Source: Streptococcus australis
Lineage (GTDB): Bacteria; Bacillota; Bacilli; Lactobacillales; Streptococcaceae
NCBI RefSeq assembly: GCF_901543175.1
Contig: NZ_LR594040.1
Coordinates: 1,674,001-1,738,000 of the forward strand
DNA: 64,000 bases
Direction: 5' to 3'
Positions 36,783-46,574 of this stretch are shown here, piece after piece (position 1 is the first letter of the stretch; each line of letters starts with the position of its first letter). A model generated the notes under the pieces. The model made no database searches. It saw only the letters and a program-made list of their open reading frames with translations, and was not told the DNA's origin. The position numbers and the translations under genes are program-made.

Positions 36783-39109
36783 TGAAACGTATTGAAATAA
36801 TACAAACTATTGGAAAAGAATACCTTACATCAAACATTGAAAATGATGAGTTTAGTTACCAGAAAGCTCTAAAAGAAGTCGGAAAAAATATAGCGGATTT
36901 TCAAAAAGAGCACTACAAACGAAAATACAAAGACTTAGATATTCGCTTTGAAAATGGTGGTCTGACAGTATTAGTAGAAACAAAAGCATCTTATAATGAA
37001 AAAGATTTCGAGCAGTTAGAAGCCTATGTAAGTTATGAAAAACAACTTACAAATAATAGAATAGTTGCTATACTTGCGAATACTAAAAACGATGATTTTC
37101 TAATCTGGACAGATGATAGTGGAATCATCAGTTCAAACAATGCCAATAAAAATGAGTATACCATACAGAATTTAGAGTATTATTTCGACTTGTTTTTCGG
37201 AACAAAAAATAATCGCCTGAAATTAGTTCAAAACACTTACTCATTAAATGAACTGCTACATAAATATGGAATAAACGAAAAAATTCGTAGTCAATTTGTA
37301 GGTACTTGTCTCTTATCTTTAAAATATAGTCTTACTTTTGAAGGGTTGGAAACAAAACAGATAATTTCAGGAATTGAAATTATCTTAACCAACTTGTTAG
37401 AAAAGGACTTAAACAAAGCCACAAAATTAACTATCTTAAAAAATAATGTACTTGATTCACAAGATGTAAGGGAGCTTCCCAAAGAAGATTTTTCCATAAT
37501 TTTGAGAAAAATCAAGAAGGATATATTACCATATATTAACGACAAAAATACAGCAGGACAAGATTTGCTAAACCTTTTCTTTACTACCTTCAATAAGTAT
37601 GTTGGTAAAGCAGATAAAAATCAGGCTTTTACTCCTGACCATATAGTACATTTCATGTGTAAGGTCGCAGGAATAAATAGAAATTCTGTGGTTTTAGACC
37701 CTTGTTGTGGTAGCGGAGCATTTCTAGTAAGAGCATTAACTGAAGCACTCGATGATTGTGATACAGAAGAAGAACGAAAGAATGTCAAGAAGCACCAGAT
37801 ATATGGTATAGAATTTGAAGATACTGCTTTCGGTTTATCAACAACCAATATGCTAATTCATGGCGATGGAAATTCAAATATTGTCAAAGGTAGTTGTTTT
37901 AATGAGGATAATTATGTTGATAAAGGTGTAAATGTTGTGTTAATGAATCCTCCTTATAATGCTCAAAGAAAACATTGTAAAAAAGAGTATGTTGCTGAAT
38001 GGTCTTCCAAAACAAACACCGACCCTTCTAAGGGGTTTCACTTTGTTTACGAAATAGCTGAAAAAGTCAAAACTGGAAAACTTGTTGTATTATTACCTAT
38101 GCAATGTGCTATTGGTAGCTCGAAAGAGAAGGAAATCAAACGCTATAAAAAAGAAATGATGAAAAAGCACACGCTTGAAGCAGTATTTTCACTACCTCCT
38201 GATGTATTTCATCCAGGGGCTAACGCTTCAGCTTGTTGTATGGTATTTAATCTAGGTGTACGACATTCAAAAGCTAATATCAAAGAAACATTTTTTGGTT
38301 ACTACAAAGATGATGGATTCATGAAAAAGAAAAACTTAGGACGAGTTGAAAAAACTGACCCATCTGGTAAAGGTGTATGGAAAGAAATAGAAAAAGAATG
38401 GTTAGAATTATTTTGGAATAGAACCAGTAAAATTGGAAAATCTATCGTAAAACAAGTTAATGAAACTGATGAATGGCTGGCAGAAGCATATATGGAAACT
38501 GATTATTCTGATACTCATAGTTTAGAATTCCAGAAGTCTATAAATGAATATCGAGCATACTCATTACGACACCAAGACCAAGCATTGAAAACAAATGGTA
38601 CTGAATTAGACACTTCCGATTGGAAGTATTTTAAGTTGGCAGGAAAAGGGGGGATATTTGAATTAGAAAGTTGTAAGTGTAAAAATGCCACAGAATTACT
38701 TGAAGAAGGCTCAGATATAGAATATATAGGGGCAAAAAAATCAGACGGTGGATTTATGGAATGGGTTAAAAACGTTCCAGAACTAACAACCAGAGGAAAT
38801 TGTATTGTTTTCATTTGTGATGGGCAAGGTTCAGTTGGTTATACTAATTATATAGACCATGATTTCATCGGCTCTACTACACTCTCTGTTGGAAGAAACA
38901 CTAATCTAAACAGATATAACGCTATGTTTATTGTAACTATTTTAGATAAAGAAAGATACAGATATTCATTCGGAAGAAAGTACAAGACAAACTTAACTAA
39001 AACAATGATTAGATTACCAGCTAAAAAAAATCCCAATGGGAAATATGAACCCGATTGGGACTTTATGGAAAAATATATCAAAACACTACCTCATGGCAAA
39101 AATCTATAA
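36782..39109 (+). CDS. type IIG-like restriction-modification enzyme (nuclease-methylase-specificity in one chain)
   Basis: A 775-aa protein with GTG start overlapping the leader stop. The N-terminal domain has LVETKA (Glu66, Lys68) after Asp51/53, a PD-(D/E)xK-like nuclease pattern. The N6-adenine methylase core has DPCCGSGAF (SAM site) near residue 305 and the catalytic NPPYN near residue 387. The last ~165 residues (from DWKYFKLAGKGGIFEL) look like a target-recognition domain of the type I S kind. One polypeptide would therefore methylate and cut; the target sequence cannot be read from it. AT-rich codon use and flanking repeats suggest acquisition. A solitary methylase is possible if the nuclease site is inactive. 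Confidence 0.8.
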   Translation: MKRIEIIQTIGKEYLTSNIENDEFSYQKALKEVGKNIADFQKEHYKRKYKDLDIRFENGGLTVLVETKASYNEKDFEQLEAYVSYEKQLTNNRIVAILANTKNDDFLIWTDDSGIISSNNANKNEYTIQNLEYYFDLFFGTKNNRLKLVQNTYSLNELLHKYGINEKIRSQFVGTCLLSLKYSLTFEGLETKQIISGIEIILTNLLEKDLNKATKLTILKNNVLDSQDVRELPKEDFSIILRKIKKDILPYINDKNTAGQDLLNLFFTTFNKYVGKADKNQAFTPDHIVHFMCKVAGINRNSVVLDPCCGSGAFLVRALTEALDDCDTEEERKNVKKHQIYGIEFEDTAFGLSTTNMLIHGDGNSNIVKGSCFNEDNYVDKGVNVVLMNPPYNAQRKHCKKEYVAEWSSKTNTDPSKGFHFVYEIAEKVKTGKLVVLLPMQCAIGSSKEKEIKRYKKEMMKKHTLEAVFSLPPDVFHPGANASACCMVFNLGVRHSKANIKETFFGYYKDDGFMKKKNLGRVEKTDPSGKGVWKEIEKEWLELFWNRTSKIGKSIVKQVNETDEWLAEAYMETDYSDTHSLEFQKSINEYRAYSLRHQDQALKTNGTELDTSDWKYFKLAGKGGIFELESCKCKNATELLEEGSDIEYIGAKKSDGGFMEWVKNVPELTTRGNCIVFICDGQGSVGYTNYIDHDFIGSTTLSVGRNTNLNRYNAMFIVTILDKERYRYSFGRKYKTNLTKTMIRLPAKKNPNGKYEPDWDFMEKYIKTLPHGKNL

Positions 39110-39111
39110 TC

Positions 39112-39202
39112 AAATAAAGACGATTTCCGAAAGGAAGTCGTCTTTTTGGTATCGTTGAAAATACTACATATTATGGTTGGTATAAACTGGTATATAGTTC
39201 CC
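39112..39202 (+). repeat. terminator-bearing intergenic repeat, copy B
   Basis: Hairpin AAAGACGATTTCC / GGAAGTCGTCTTTT with T-run (39116-39147) directly after the methylase stop, spacer, then TTATGGTTGGTATAAACTGG and TATATAGTTCCC. It is inverted relative to copy A, so A and B bound the cassette 36166-39111. Open helicase codons begin right after its end. Confidence 0.7.
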
Positions 39203-39203
39203 A

Positions 39204-41471
39204 AATGTAATTAATATTAAGTTTATTTCGATTCAGACGTTGACAAATGACCTATTCACACAGGCAGAAAATATCATGTCATTAAAAGATTACCAAAAGA
39301 CAAATATGGTTATTCTGGCGGATGAAGCCCATCACTATTCTGCTTCTACGAAAAAGAAAAATAAAACAGAATTGGAAAAAATCTCATGGGAAAAAAGCCT
39401 ATTTTCTCTTCTTCACGCACATGCTGATAATCTCTTGTTGGAATTTACAGCAACACTTGATTTTGACGATGAGACCATTTATCAAAAATATCGAGATAAG
39501 ATTATTTACCGTTATACCTTGGATTCATACATCAAAGAGCGATATTCAAAAAATGTAAGACGCATTCAGACAGGGAATTCCAATGAAGATAATATGCTTA
39601 GTACCGTTCTTCTGAGTGAATATCGTCGCAAATTTGCTCTAGAAAAATTTGGGATTGAGATAAAACCAGTCATTCTTTTCAAATCACATAAAATTGATGC
39701 TTCCTATGAAGCAAATAATCTATTCAATGGGATGATTGATAGTTTGACTGTGGAAAGTTTAAGATCGTTCCTTATTTCGCAATTGAGAAGTGTATCAGAA
39801 GAGCAAAGCCATACCCTACAGCTCGCTTACCAGTATTATCTCGAAAAGGATGATCTTTCAACTGTTGTTCGAGAAATTAAGCGTGGTTTTTCACCAGCTA
39901 GAATTCTAAATGCAAATGATTCAGACAGTAGTTCAAAAGGATTGCTAGAAACAGGACAGTATCAAGCCCTCAATTCGCTTGAATCGCCTAATAATCTGTA
40001 TCGTGTAGTCTTTGCCGTAGCAAAATTAACAGAAGGTTGGGATGTCCTCAATCTTTACGATATCGTTCGTATTAGCAACTTGGGAAAAATGAATGATAAA
40101 AGAAATGCTAAATCAACCAATTCCGAGGCTCAGTTGATCGGACGTGGGGCACGATACAATCCTTTCTCCTTAAATCAAAAAATTTCTTACCAAAGACGAT
40201 TTGATGAATCAGATGAAACAGCAAGTCTTTTGTTGGAAACATTACACTACCATACCCTTAATGAACCACAATACATCAAGAATTTGATGGCATCACTTGA
40301 CAAGATGAATCTTGCGACTGGAACTGATGAAAAAAATCCTCCAATTGAAATCAAACTAAAACCCTCTTTCAAGAAAACCCAAATCTTTCAAACAGGTAAG
40401 CTTTACTATAATGAAACTGAGGAAATTCCTGACAGTCACTATGTGAATTTACGTGCATATGGTATTGAAATTTCTAAGCTAGCCAATGTAACCTATTTTA
40501 AATCCACCTATGAAACAGCTTACCTTTCAGCTGAAGCAACAGAGTTAAAAACGTCCCAATTGAGGGGAATTGATATTCGTTATTTTAAAAAATCAATTAG
40601 CCGCTCTAACTTTTTCCGATTTGAAAATCTGAAAAGATATCTTCCAAATCTCAAGTCTATGGAAGATTTTTGGGGCGAAAATTGGCTAGATTTGCAAAAT
40701 CTTACACTCTCTGTCACAACAGAAAAAGAAACCATTGTAGAAGATTTTTCTGCTATGGAAAAGCTGAAAATTGTTGATAACTTTTTTAACCTACTGACTG
40801 CCCAAATAAAGGCGGGTTATCGCAAAGCAAGAGGTACAAACCGCTTTATCGGATATCCAATTACAGAATATCTCGTTAATTATCGCAAACGAATACCTAA
40901 TTATGATACAGCCAAACAGAGTGACTCCTACATTGAACAAAAAGTAGCTAATATTAGTTTTGAAAAATTTGACTTTTTTGCTTATCAATCAGCTATAATC
41001 AATAGAAATGAAGAAAATTTAGTTAATGCTATTGCCAATCATATTGAGGAACTAAGAGAACAATACGGTGATGTTTTCCTCGTTCGGATGGACGAAAACA
41101 TGCTAAAAGGTACAGATAAAGTTGAACAATTGAAATTGCACCAATTTGAAGAGAATCCACGGGAAATCAATTTTTCAGGATTTCAACCAGACTTTATCCT
41201 ACTTCTTCAAAATAAGTATTACTATCTTCAAATCTTCATTGAACCCAAAGGTGAACAATTGGCAGAAAAAGATAGATGGAAGGAGGAACTTCTTTCATAC
41301 ATCAACGACCATCAAGAAGATTTGATTTTCGAGGATGAAGTTGATGGAGTTATCATCAAAGGACTTAAATTCTATAATCAAGAAAATAGTAAACAAACAC
41401 TCAATCAATTAGCACAGGTGGCTCTTGAAAAACCACATTTTGGTGGAAATATTAGGCTGGACTTATTCTAA
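39204..41471 (+). pseudogene. 5'-truncated type III restriction (Res)-like helicase-nuclease
   Basis: The open frame continues upstream of the TTG at 39240 to repeat copy B (NVINIKFISIQTLTNDLF). It encodes the DEAH box (ILADEAHHYS) and C-terminal helicase motifs (KLTEGWDVLNLYDIVRIS ... QLIGRGARYNPF). The last domain holds a PD-(D/E)xK nuclease pattern (PDFILLL ... FIEPKG) near residue 665. The N-terminal part with helicase motif I (Walker A) is missing, and no Mod subunit precedes it. The truncation falls exactly at the repeat, so it is a broken res gene. An intact 743-codon frame from TTG could still be translated but could not hydrolyse ATP normally. Confidence 0.75.
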
Positions 41472-41474
41472 GTA

Positions 41475-41553
41475 GCAAAAAGACGATTTCCGCTTGGATA
41501 ATCGCCTTTTTTGCTATTTTATCTTGTACTTGGTATAAACTAATATATATTCC
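41475..41553 (+). repeat. terminator-bearing intergenic repeat, copy C
   Basis: Hairpin AAAAGACGATTTCC / GGATAATCGCCTTTTTT (terminator of the res-like gene) followed by ACTTGGTATAAACTAATATATATTCC, a more divergent copy of the A/B end sequence. Confidence 0.6.
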
Positions 41554-41795
41554 ACTAGATAGCATGCTCTATCCCTTGTATCAAAACTATAGTCCCCATT
41601 AATCTTTGTGTAGCTATCATAGTTTTTCATTAGAATGGAAGTTTTATCGCACTATCAAAAATCGTTCTTTCTATTCTTTTGATTCCCTCTAAGTTTGGGA
41701 CTAATCCAGCCTAGCATAGCAATAATACTTTATTTCTTTTCAGGATAAATAACTTAGTCATTAATACAGTGGCTCCTCACTCAAGTATAACAAGG
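41554..41795. other. intergenic stretch without recognised gene
   Basis: AT-rich sequence between the broken res gene and the glmS terminator. No ORF with a ribosome binding site and no clear repeat is seen. Confidence 0.4.
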
Positions 41796-41797
41796 AA

Positions 41798-41829
41798 GAG
41801 CAAAAAAGTCTAGGCGGACTAGACTTTTT
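41798..41829 (-). terminator. glmS terminator
   Basis: AAAAAAGTCTAG and CTAGACTTTTTT arms with a 5-base loop, directly after the glmS stop. Confidence 0.8.
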
Positions 41830-41833
41830 TAGC

Positions 41834-43642
41834 TTATTCTACTGTTACTGACTTAGCAAGGTTACGCGGTTTGTCCACATCAAGACCACGGTGGAGGGTT
41901 GCAAAGTAAGCAACCAACTGCGTTGGTACGACCATTGAGATTGGTGAGAGGTAAGGGTGTACGGTCGTAAGGACGATATCGTCTGTTTCTTTAGCAACAT
42001 TCTCTTCTGCGATGGTAAGGACTTTGGCACCACGAGCTGCGACCTCTTGGATATTTCCACGAGTATGGTTGGCAAGGACCGGATCTGACAAGAGGGCCAA
42101 GACAGGCGTTCCTTCTTCAATCAAGGCAATGGTTCCGTGCTTGAGTTCTCCAGCCGCAAAACCTTCACACTGGATGTAAGAAATCTCTTTGAGCTTGAGA
42201 CTAGCTTCCATGGCTACATAGTAGTCTTGACCACGTCCGATGTAAAAAGCGTTGCGAGTGGTTTCAAGAAGCTCACGAACTTTAGTATCAATCGTTTCTT
42301 TCTCAGAAAGAGTTGCTTCGATAGACTGAGCCACGATAGACAACTCACGAATCAGATCAAAAGCTTGTGCTTTAGCATTGCCATTTGCTTCTCCAACTGC
42401 TTTTGCAAGAAAGGCAAGGGCTGCAATTTGCGCTGTATAAGCCTTAGTTGAAGCCACCGCGATTTCAGGACCCGCGTGAAGGAGCATGGTATGGTTGGCT
42501 TCACGTGAAAGAGTTGATCCTGGCACGTTTGTAACTGTCAAGCTTGGAATCCCCATTTCATTGGCCTTGACCAAAACCTGACGGCTATCCGCTGTTTCAC
42601 CAGACTGGCTGATGAAGATGAAGAGAGGTTTCTTGCTGAGAAGTGGCATACCGTAGCCCCACTCAGATGAGATTCCAAGCTCCACTGGTGTATCCGTCAA
42701 TTCTTCCAGCATCTTCTTAGAAGCAAATCCTGCGTGGTAAGAAGTTCCAGCCGCAAGGATGTAGATGCGATCCGCCTCTTGAACAGCCTTGATGATAGCT
42801 GGGTCTACCACTACTTGACCCACCTCATCCGTGTAGGCTTGAATGAGTTTACGCATCACCGTTGGTTGCTCATCGATTTCCTTGAGCATATAGTAAGGGT
42901 AAGTTCCCTTACCGATATCAGACAAATCAAGTTCAGCAGTGTAGCTAGCACGCTCACGGCTATTGCCATCATAGTCTTGCACTTCAACACTGTCAGCCTT
43001 GACAATTACCAACTCTTGGTCATGAATTTCCATGTATTGGTTGGTCTCACGAATCATTGCCATAGCATCTGAGCAGACCATATTGTAGCCATCTCCAAGA
43101 CCAATCAAAAGTGGTGATTTGTTCTTAGCGACATAGATGACATCTGGATTTTCAGAGTCAATCAAGGCGAAGGCATAAGAACCACGGATGATGTGAAGGG
43201 CTTTTTTGAAGGCTTCAAGAACTGAGAGACCATCTTCTTCCGCAAATTTTCCAATCAAGTGAACGGCGATTTCCGTATCTGTTTGCCCCTTGAAGTGGTG
43301 ACCTGCAAGGTATTCTTCCTTGATTTCGAGGTAGTTCTCAATCACTCCATTGTGCACCAAGACAAAACGTTCAGTCTCAGAGCGATGTGGGTGAGCATTG
43401 TCCTCGGTTGGTTTCCCATGAGTCGCCCAACGCGTATGTCCGATACCAGTTGTTCCCTCAACGCCAGTAGTTTTAGCAGACAATTCTGCGATACGCCCTA
43501 CAGCCTTGACTAGGTGATTTTCAGCACCACCTAGGACAAAAATTCCCGCAGAATCATAGCCACGGTATTCGAGTTTCTCAAGCCCTTGAATCAAAATATC
43601 AGTTGCATTTGTGTTTCCAACAACACCGACAATTCCACACAT
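41834..43642 (-). CDS. glmS: glutamine-fructose-6-phosphate aminotransferase
   Basis: A 602-aa enzyme making glucosamine-6-phosphate for cell-wall precursors. It starts MCGIVGVVG, with Cys2 as the glutaminase nucleophile after Met removal. The N-terminal glutamine amidotransferase domain covers about residues 1-230 ([17 protein letters not shown]), followed by two SIS sugar-isomerase domains. The C-terminus [13 protein letters not shown] is the invariant family ending. No glmS ribozyme is recognisable upstream. Confidence 0.97.
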   Translation of the reverse strand: MCGIVGVVGNTNATDILIQGLEKLEYRGYDSAGIFVLGGAENHLVKAVGRIAELSAKTTGVEGTTGIGHTRWATHGKPTEDNAHPHRSETERFVLVHNGVIENYLEIKEEYLAGHHFKGQTDTEIAVHLIGKFAEEDGLSVLEAFKKALHIIRGSYAFALIDSENPDVIYVAKNKSPLLIGLGDGYNMVCSDAMAMIRETNQYMEIHDQELVIVKADSVEVQDYDGNSRERASYTAELDLSDIGKGTYPYYMLKEIDEQPTVMRKLIQAYTDEVGQVVVDPAIIKAVQEADRIYILAAGTSYHAGFASKKMLEELTDTPVELGISSEWGYGMPLLSKKPLFIFISQSGETADSRQVLVKANEMGIPSLTVTNVPGSTLSREANHTMLLHAGPEIAVASTKAYTAQIAALAFLAKAVGEANGNAKAQAFDLIRELSIVAQSIEATLSEKETIDTKVRELLETTRNAFYIGRGQDYYVAMEASLKLKEISYIQCEGFAAGELKHGTIALIEEGTPVLALLSDPVLANHTRGNIQEVAARGAKVLTIAEENVAKETDDIVLTTVHPYLSPISMVVPTQLVAYFATLHRGLDVDKPRNLAKSVTVE

Positions 43643-43809
43643 AGTATATACGACACAGACCAGCTGTGCTTTCCCCTTAAATTGGTATAGTCTGATTTTC
43701 CTTTTACAGGACCAGCAAAGACAGTATATACTTGTTTTTCTTTCTTGTCAAGCATAAAAATTGGTATAGCTTTTTAAAATGCCAGTAGAGCGCGATTTCA
43801 CTTGAGAAC

Positions 43810-43863
43810 TGACAAGTAGGACTCGATTACTTATATGACAAGTAGGACTCGATTACTTATAAT
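43810..43863 (+). promoter_or_regulatory. duplicated promoter module of the EamA gene
   Basis: Two perfect adjacent copies of a 26-base unit (43810-43835 and 43836-43861). The second gives ATGACA (43835-43840), 17 bases, TATAAT (43858-43863), a near-consensus promoter; the first carries CTGACA and a weaker -10 at the same spacing. The ribosome binding site GAGAGGAGG follows. Confidence 0.75.
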
Positions 43864-43883
43864 AGAGAGAGGAGGTAGTTACC

Positions 43884-44297
43884 ATGTGGTTTTTCTTCGC
43901 ACTTTTATCTGCTGTCTTTGCAGCCTTAACTTCTATTTTAGCCAAAATTGGGATTGAGGGAGTACCGTCCAATCTAGCAACAGCCATTCGTACGGTCGTC
44001 GTCATTCTTATGGCTTGGGCTATGGTTTTCCTGACCAATAGTCAGACTGAAATTGTCAACATCAGTAGAAAAAGTTGGCTCTTTCTCATCCTATCTGGAT
44101 TGGCAACAGGTGCCTCCTGGCTCTGCTACTACAAGGCCTTGCAGATGGGTAATGCGACTGAGGTATCTGCTGTCGATAAGTTTAGTCTCGTCATTACACT
44201 CGTTTTAGCCTTTTTCTTGCTACAGGATGTCCTGACGTTTAAAACAATCATTGGCTGTATCCTGATTACGATTGGAACCTTGGTGATGATTTTGTAA
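43884..44297 (+). CDS. EamA-family (DMT) transporter, single-domain form
   Basis: A 137-aa membrane protein with about five transmembrane helices, corresponding to one EamA repeat instead of the usual two, so it would work as a dimer. The start MWFFFALLSAVFAALTSILAKIGIEG and the end LGCILITIGTLV-type helix are characteristic of the short DMT proteins. Substrate unknown. Followed by a hairpin (44323-44352). Confidence 0.82.
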   Translation: MWFFFALLSAVFAALTSILAKIGIEGVPSNLATAIRTVVVILMAWAMVFLTNSQTEIVNISRKSWLFLILSGLATGASWLCYYKALQMGNATEVSAVDKFSLVITLVLAFFLLQDVLTFKTIIGCILITIGTLVMIL

Positions 44298-44322
44298 TCC
44301 TCTCCCCCTCCATATATGACCT

Positions 44323-44358
44323 TCCCCAAAAAAGTTAGATAGTTTTGGGGGTATTTTG
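44323..44358 (+). terminator. terminator-like hairpin after the EamA gene
   Basis: CCCCAAAA and TTTTGGGG arms with a 10-12 base loop, followed by TATTTTG. It might also be a remnant of an insertion-sequence end; no transposase is nearby. Confidence 0.5.
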
Positions 44359-44405
44359 TTACGTCTAAATTTATAAGTACAGGAAATCAGCTTCAAGCGT
44401 CTAGC

Positions 44406-44436
44406 AAAAAGGAGAGAACCAAATTGGTTCCCTCCA
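44406..44436 (-). terminator. terminator of the gtf3-like gene
   Basis: GGAGGGAACC / GGTTCTCTCC on the minus strand with a 5-base loop, then TTTTT. It is about 125 bases after the gtf3-like stop. Confidence 0.6.
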
Positions 44437-44560
44437 AGATGTGGTTTTTCATCACCCCACTACACAGTTGACAAAAAACTAATTATCTCAGGTGGCTAAC
44501 TTCGACTTGAAATTTTGCCTTTCTAAATCTGAATGTAGTAAACCGATGACCTACTTTTGG

Positions 44561-45565
44561 CTAATCTAAGAGCATCATGGAATCAATAAACAATTTCTTT
44601 GTGAAATAACCATTTTTTATTAAGTAAGCTGTATATTTTGCTCTTGTGACCATTTGATCATACTCTTCTGCCGTACATTCCTGAACCAGGCGGCTAGCTT
44701 CTTCCAAACTGGACACGACAAAGCCCAAACCTTTTTCACGGATGTAGTCCGCATTAGAAAGATAGTCTGGTACAACCACCGGAATACCCGCGGCTAGATA
44801 AGTTGTCAACTTATAAGAAACATTTTCTTTGTAGTAGTCACGCTCTTCCGCAGGATTTTCGGAATTTCCCCATACTAGGCCAAAGCCTCCTCCTTTAGAC
44901 AACTCCAACAATAATTCCTGCTGAGTTCGCCACCCTTCAAGATGGACTTTTGAATAATCTACTCCCTCTGCTCTCGTAGCATAAACATGAAGGGGGGTAC
45001 TGTGTTTCCAGTCAACAATATGTGGAAAACGAGATGGGTCTCCTGAGAAGATTAATTTTTTCTCAAATTTTGGAGTATAGAGTTCCAAACCATGGGGAAG
45101 ATCCCAAAGTTTTTGAACAACATAGTTCTTGACGGTTAATCCTTCTGAAACGAGTTTCTGGTACATTTGTTCTGATGGTACTACCACCACATCACACTTG
45201 TTATACATGTCAATGTGAGCCTTCATAAGATAATAATTGCTCTCAAACATTAGTGGCTGAACATCATGGATAAACATCACTATTTTTACATGAGAAAGCT
45301 TTAACTTTTCTACCAAGTGATTGTCCCATTCAACACTATTCCATGAAGGAGATTGGAAAAAAACGACATCTCCATAAGATACACCCGCGACAATTCCATC
45401 CATCCGCGAGTTCAGTTCTCCCCACGGTTCATGGCTTGCATCATAAAAATAGATCCCCAGCTCATTAACTCCAAACTCTCGAACAATTTTCATGACATTG
45501 TTCTGCGCCATTAAGGCCACACTCGTTGATGCTTGCCCAAATAAATTTGTGAAATGTACTTTCAT
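44561..45565 (-). CDS. Gtf3-like glycosyltransferase (serine-rich repeat protein glycosylation type)
   Basis: A 334-aa GT-B-like enzyme closely resembling streptococcal Gtf3, which adds the second sugar (glucose to GlcNAc) on serine-rich repeat adhesins. Recognisable blocks: MKVHFTNLFGQ start, DGIVAGVSYGDVVFFQSPSWN, VKIVMFIHDVQPLMFESNYYLM, SGDPSRFPHIVDWK, and SYKLTTYLAAGIPVVVPD near residue 265. No gtf1/gtf2 pair, adhesin or SecY2/SecA2 genes are nearby, so it is an orphan here and its acceptor is uncertain. A broken coding remnant lies upstream. Confidence 0.78.
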   Translation of the reverse strand: MKVHFTNLFGQASTSVALMAQNNVMKIVREFGVNELGIYFYDASHEPWGELNSRMDGIVAGVSYGDVVFFQSPSWNSVEWDNHLVEKLKLSHVKIVMFIHDVQPLMFESNYYLMKAHIDMYNKCDVVVVPSEQMYQKLVSEGLTVKNYVVQKLWDLPHGLELYTPKFEKKLIFSGDPSRFPHIVDWKHSTPLHVYATRAEGVDYSKVHLEGWRTQQELLLELSKGGGFGLVWGNSENPAEERDYYKENVSYKLTTYLAAGIPVVVPDYLSNADYIREKGLGFVVSSLEEASRLVQECTAEEYDQMVTRAKYTAYLIKNGYFTKKLFIDSMMLLD

Positions 45566-45728
45566 TGTTTTTTAAATCCTCGTCTCAGTAATTGCTCTAA
45601 ACATTATATCATAATTTACGACTTTTCAAAAGCGTTTATATGCCAATGTTCAAGCTTGAATTAGCTACTTGAAGTCATAATCTCATCATTTTAGAATAAT
45701 GCTGATCCAGCATTCTATCCGAGAAGAC

Positions 45729-45909
45729 TCATTTTCTAGTTATCAGTTTTAATCCTTTAAGTACAAATCTATAGATAAGGTGGCTAAGATTTTTATTGGT
45801 TCTTATCTTCCAAGAACAATAAGGATAGATCCAGTAGATATTTTTCTCACTTAATCTCACAAATTCGGTATTTTTGTTAGCTATGATAGATTGAATGAGT
45901 TGTTCCTGT
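45729..45909 (-). pseudogene. C-terminal gene remnant upstream of the gtf3-like gene
   Basis: A minus-strand frame of about 59 codons without a proper start. It reads EQLIQSIIANKNTEFVRLSE then IYWIYPYCSWKIRTNK and ends in a basic tail LKLITRK. It looks like the end of a longer gene, possibly a glycan-pathway enzyme; parent family not identified. The remaining parts of 45566-46010 show no gene. Confidence 0.4.
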
Positions 45910-46010
45910 TAAGTATATAATTTTTTGCACCTTTAGATTTCTCTGTTTATCTTGTGATGACTACAAGCTCACGTATCGAATTCTTATGTGATCAAGTCAC
46001 TCACTTCTTT

Positions 46011-46574
46011 TTAGAGATTTGAGAAAGTCAGATTTTTCCATTTTTCTTGCCATTTTTTCTTGAACAACCGCTCTTGATAGAGTTTCATTCGGTCTTCATT
46101 CTCTAGGAAATAAGGAGTCGGGGAAACCTGAAACTTTAAAATATCCTCTAGACCATAGGGGGCAAAGAGCTCTAAAGTTGCGTCAGCATGCAAGCGAAGG
46201 CCTACCGCCGTGCAGCTCTCGGGATACTTACTCATAGCATCACTAGAACTCGTGTAGGGTGCAGTGTGGGGACTGTGTAGGTGCATATAGACCTGATTTT
46301 TCAACTCCCACTGATACTGAGGGAAATCTTCTCTCAGCTTTTTCTCTAGGGATACTGTTTCCTCATAAGAAACATCTGGATCAAAGAAAATCACATCCAC
46401 ATCTGTTTCATGGTCAAAAGGGGTTTTGTCTGAAAAGAGATTCCAGATAAAATTTCGAACCGAGCCAGCTGCCAGCCAAGAGTCTTTCAAACCAAGGTTA
46501 CGGATGATGGTCAGAATAGCCATCATATCAGGATTTTCACTAACACTATCTAGGATTTCTTGTTCATTTTTCAT
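46011..46574 (-). CDS. nucleotidyltransferase family protein (DUF925/NTP_transf_9 type)
   Basis: A ~187-aa protein with the nucleotidyltransferase pattern: [11 protein letters not shown] (the GS motif) followed by [11 protein letters not shown] (catalytic acidic pair). Substrate is unknown. I place the start at ATG 46574, inside the end of ruvB (11-base overlap, ATGAAAAATGA), so it is translationally coupled to ruvB; upstream in-frame starts (46583, 46616) lie deeper in ruvB. Confidence 0.75.
   Translation of the reverse strand: MKNEQEILDSVSENPDMMAILTIIRNLGLKDSWLAAGSVRNFIWNLFSDKTPFDHETDVDVIFFDPDVSYEETVSLEKKLREDFPQYQWELKNQVYMHLHSPHTAPYTSSSDAMSKYPESCTAVGLRLHADATLELFAPYGLEDILKFQVSPTPYFLENEDRMKLYQERLFKKKWQEKWKNLTFSNL

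Noticed and set aside
43643..43790. Possible glmS ribozyme upstream of glmS
   Set aside because: None of the expected ribozyme core is recognisable, and streptococci are not known to carry it at this gene.
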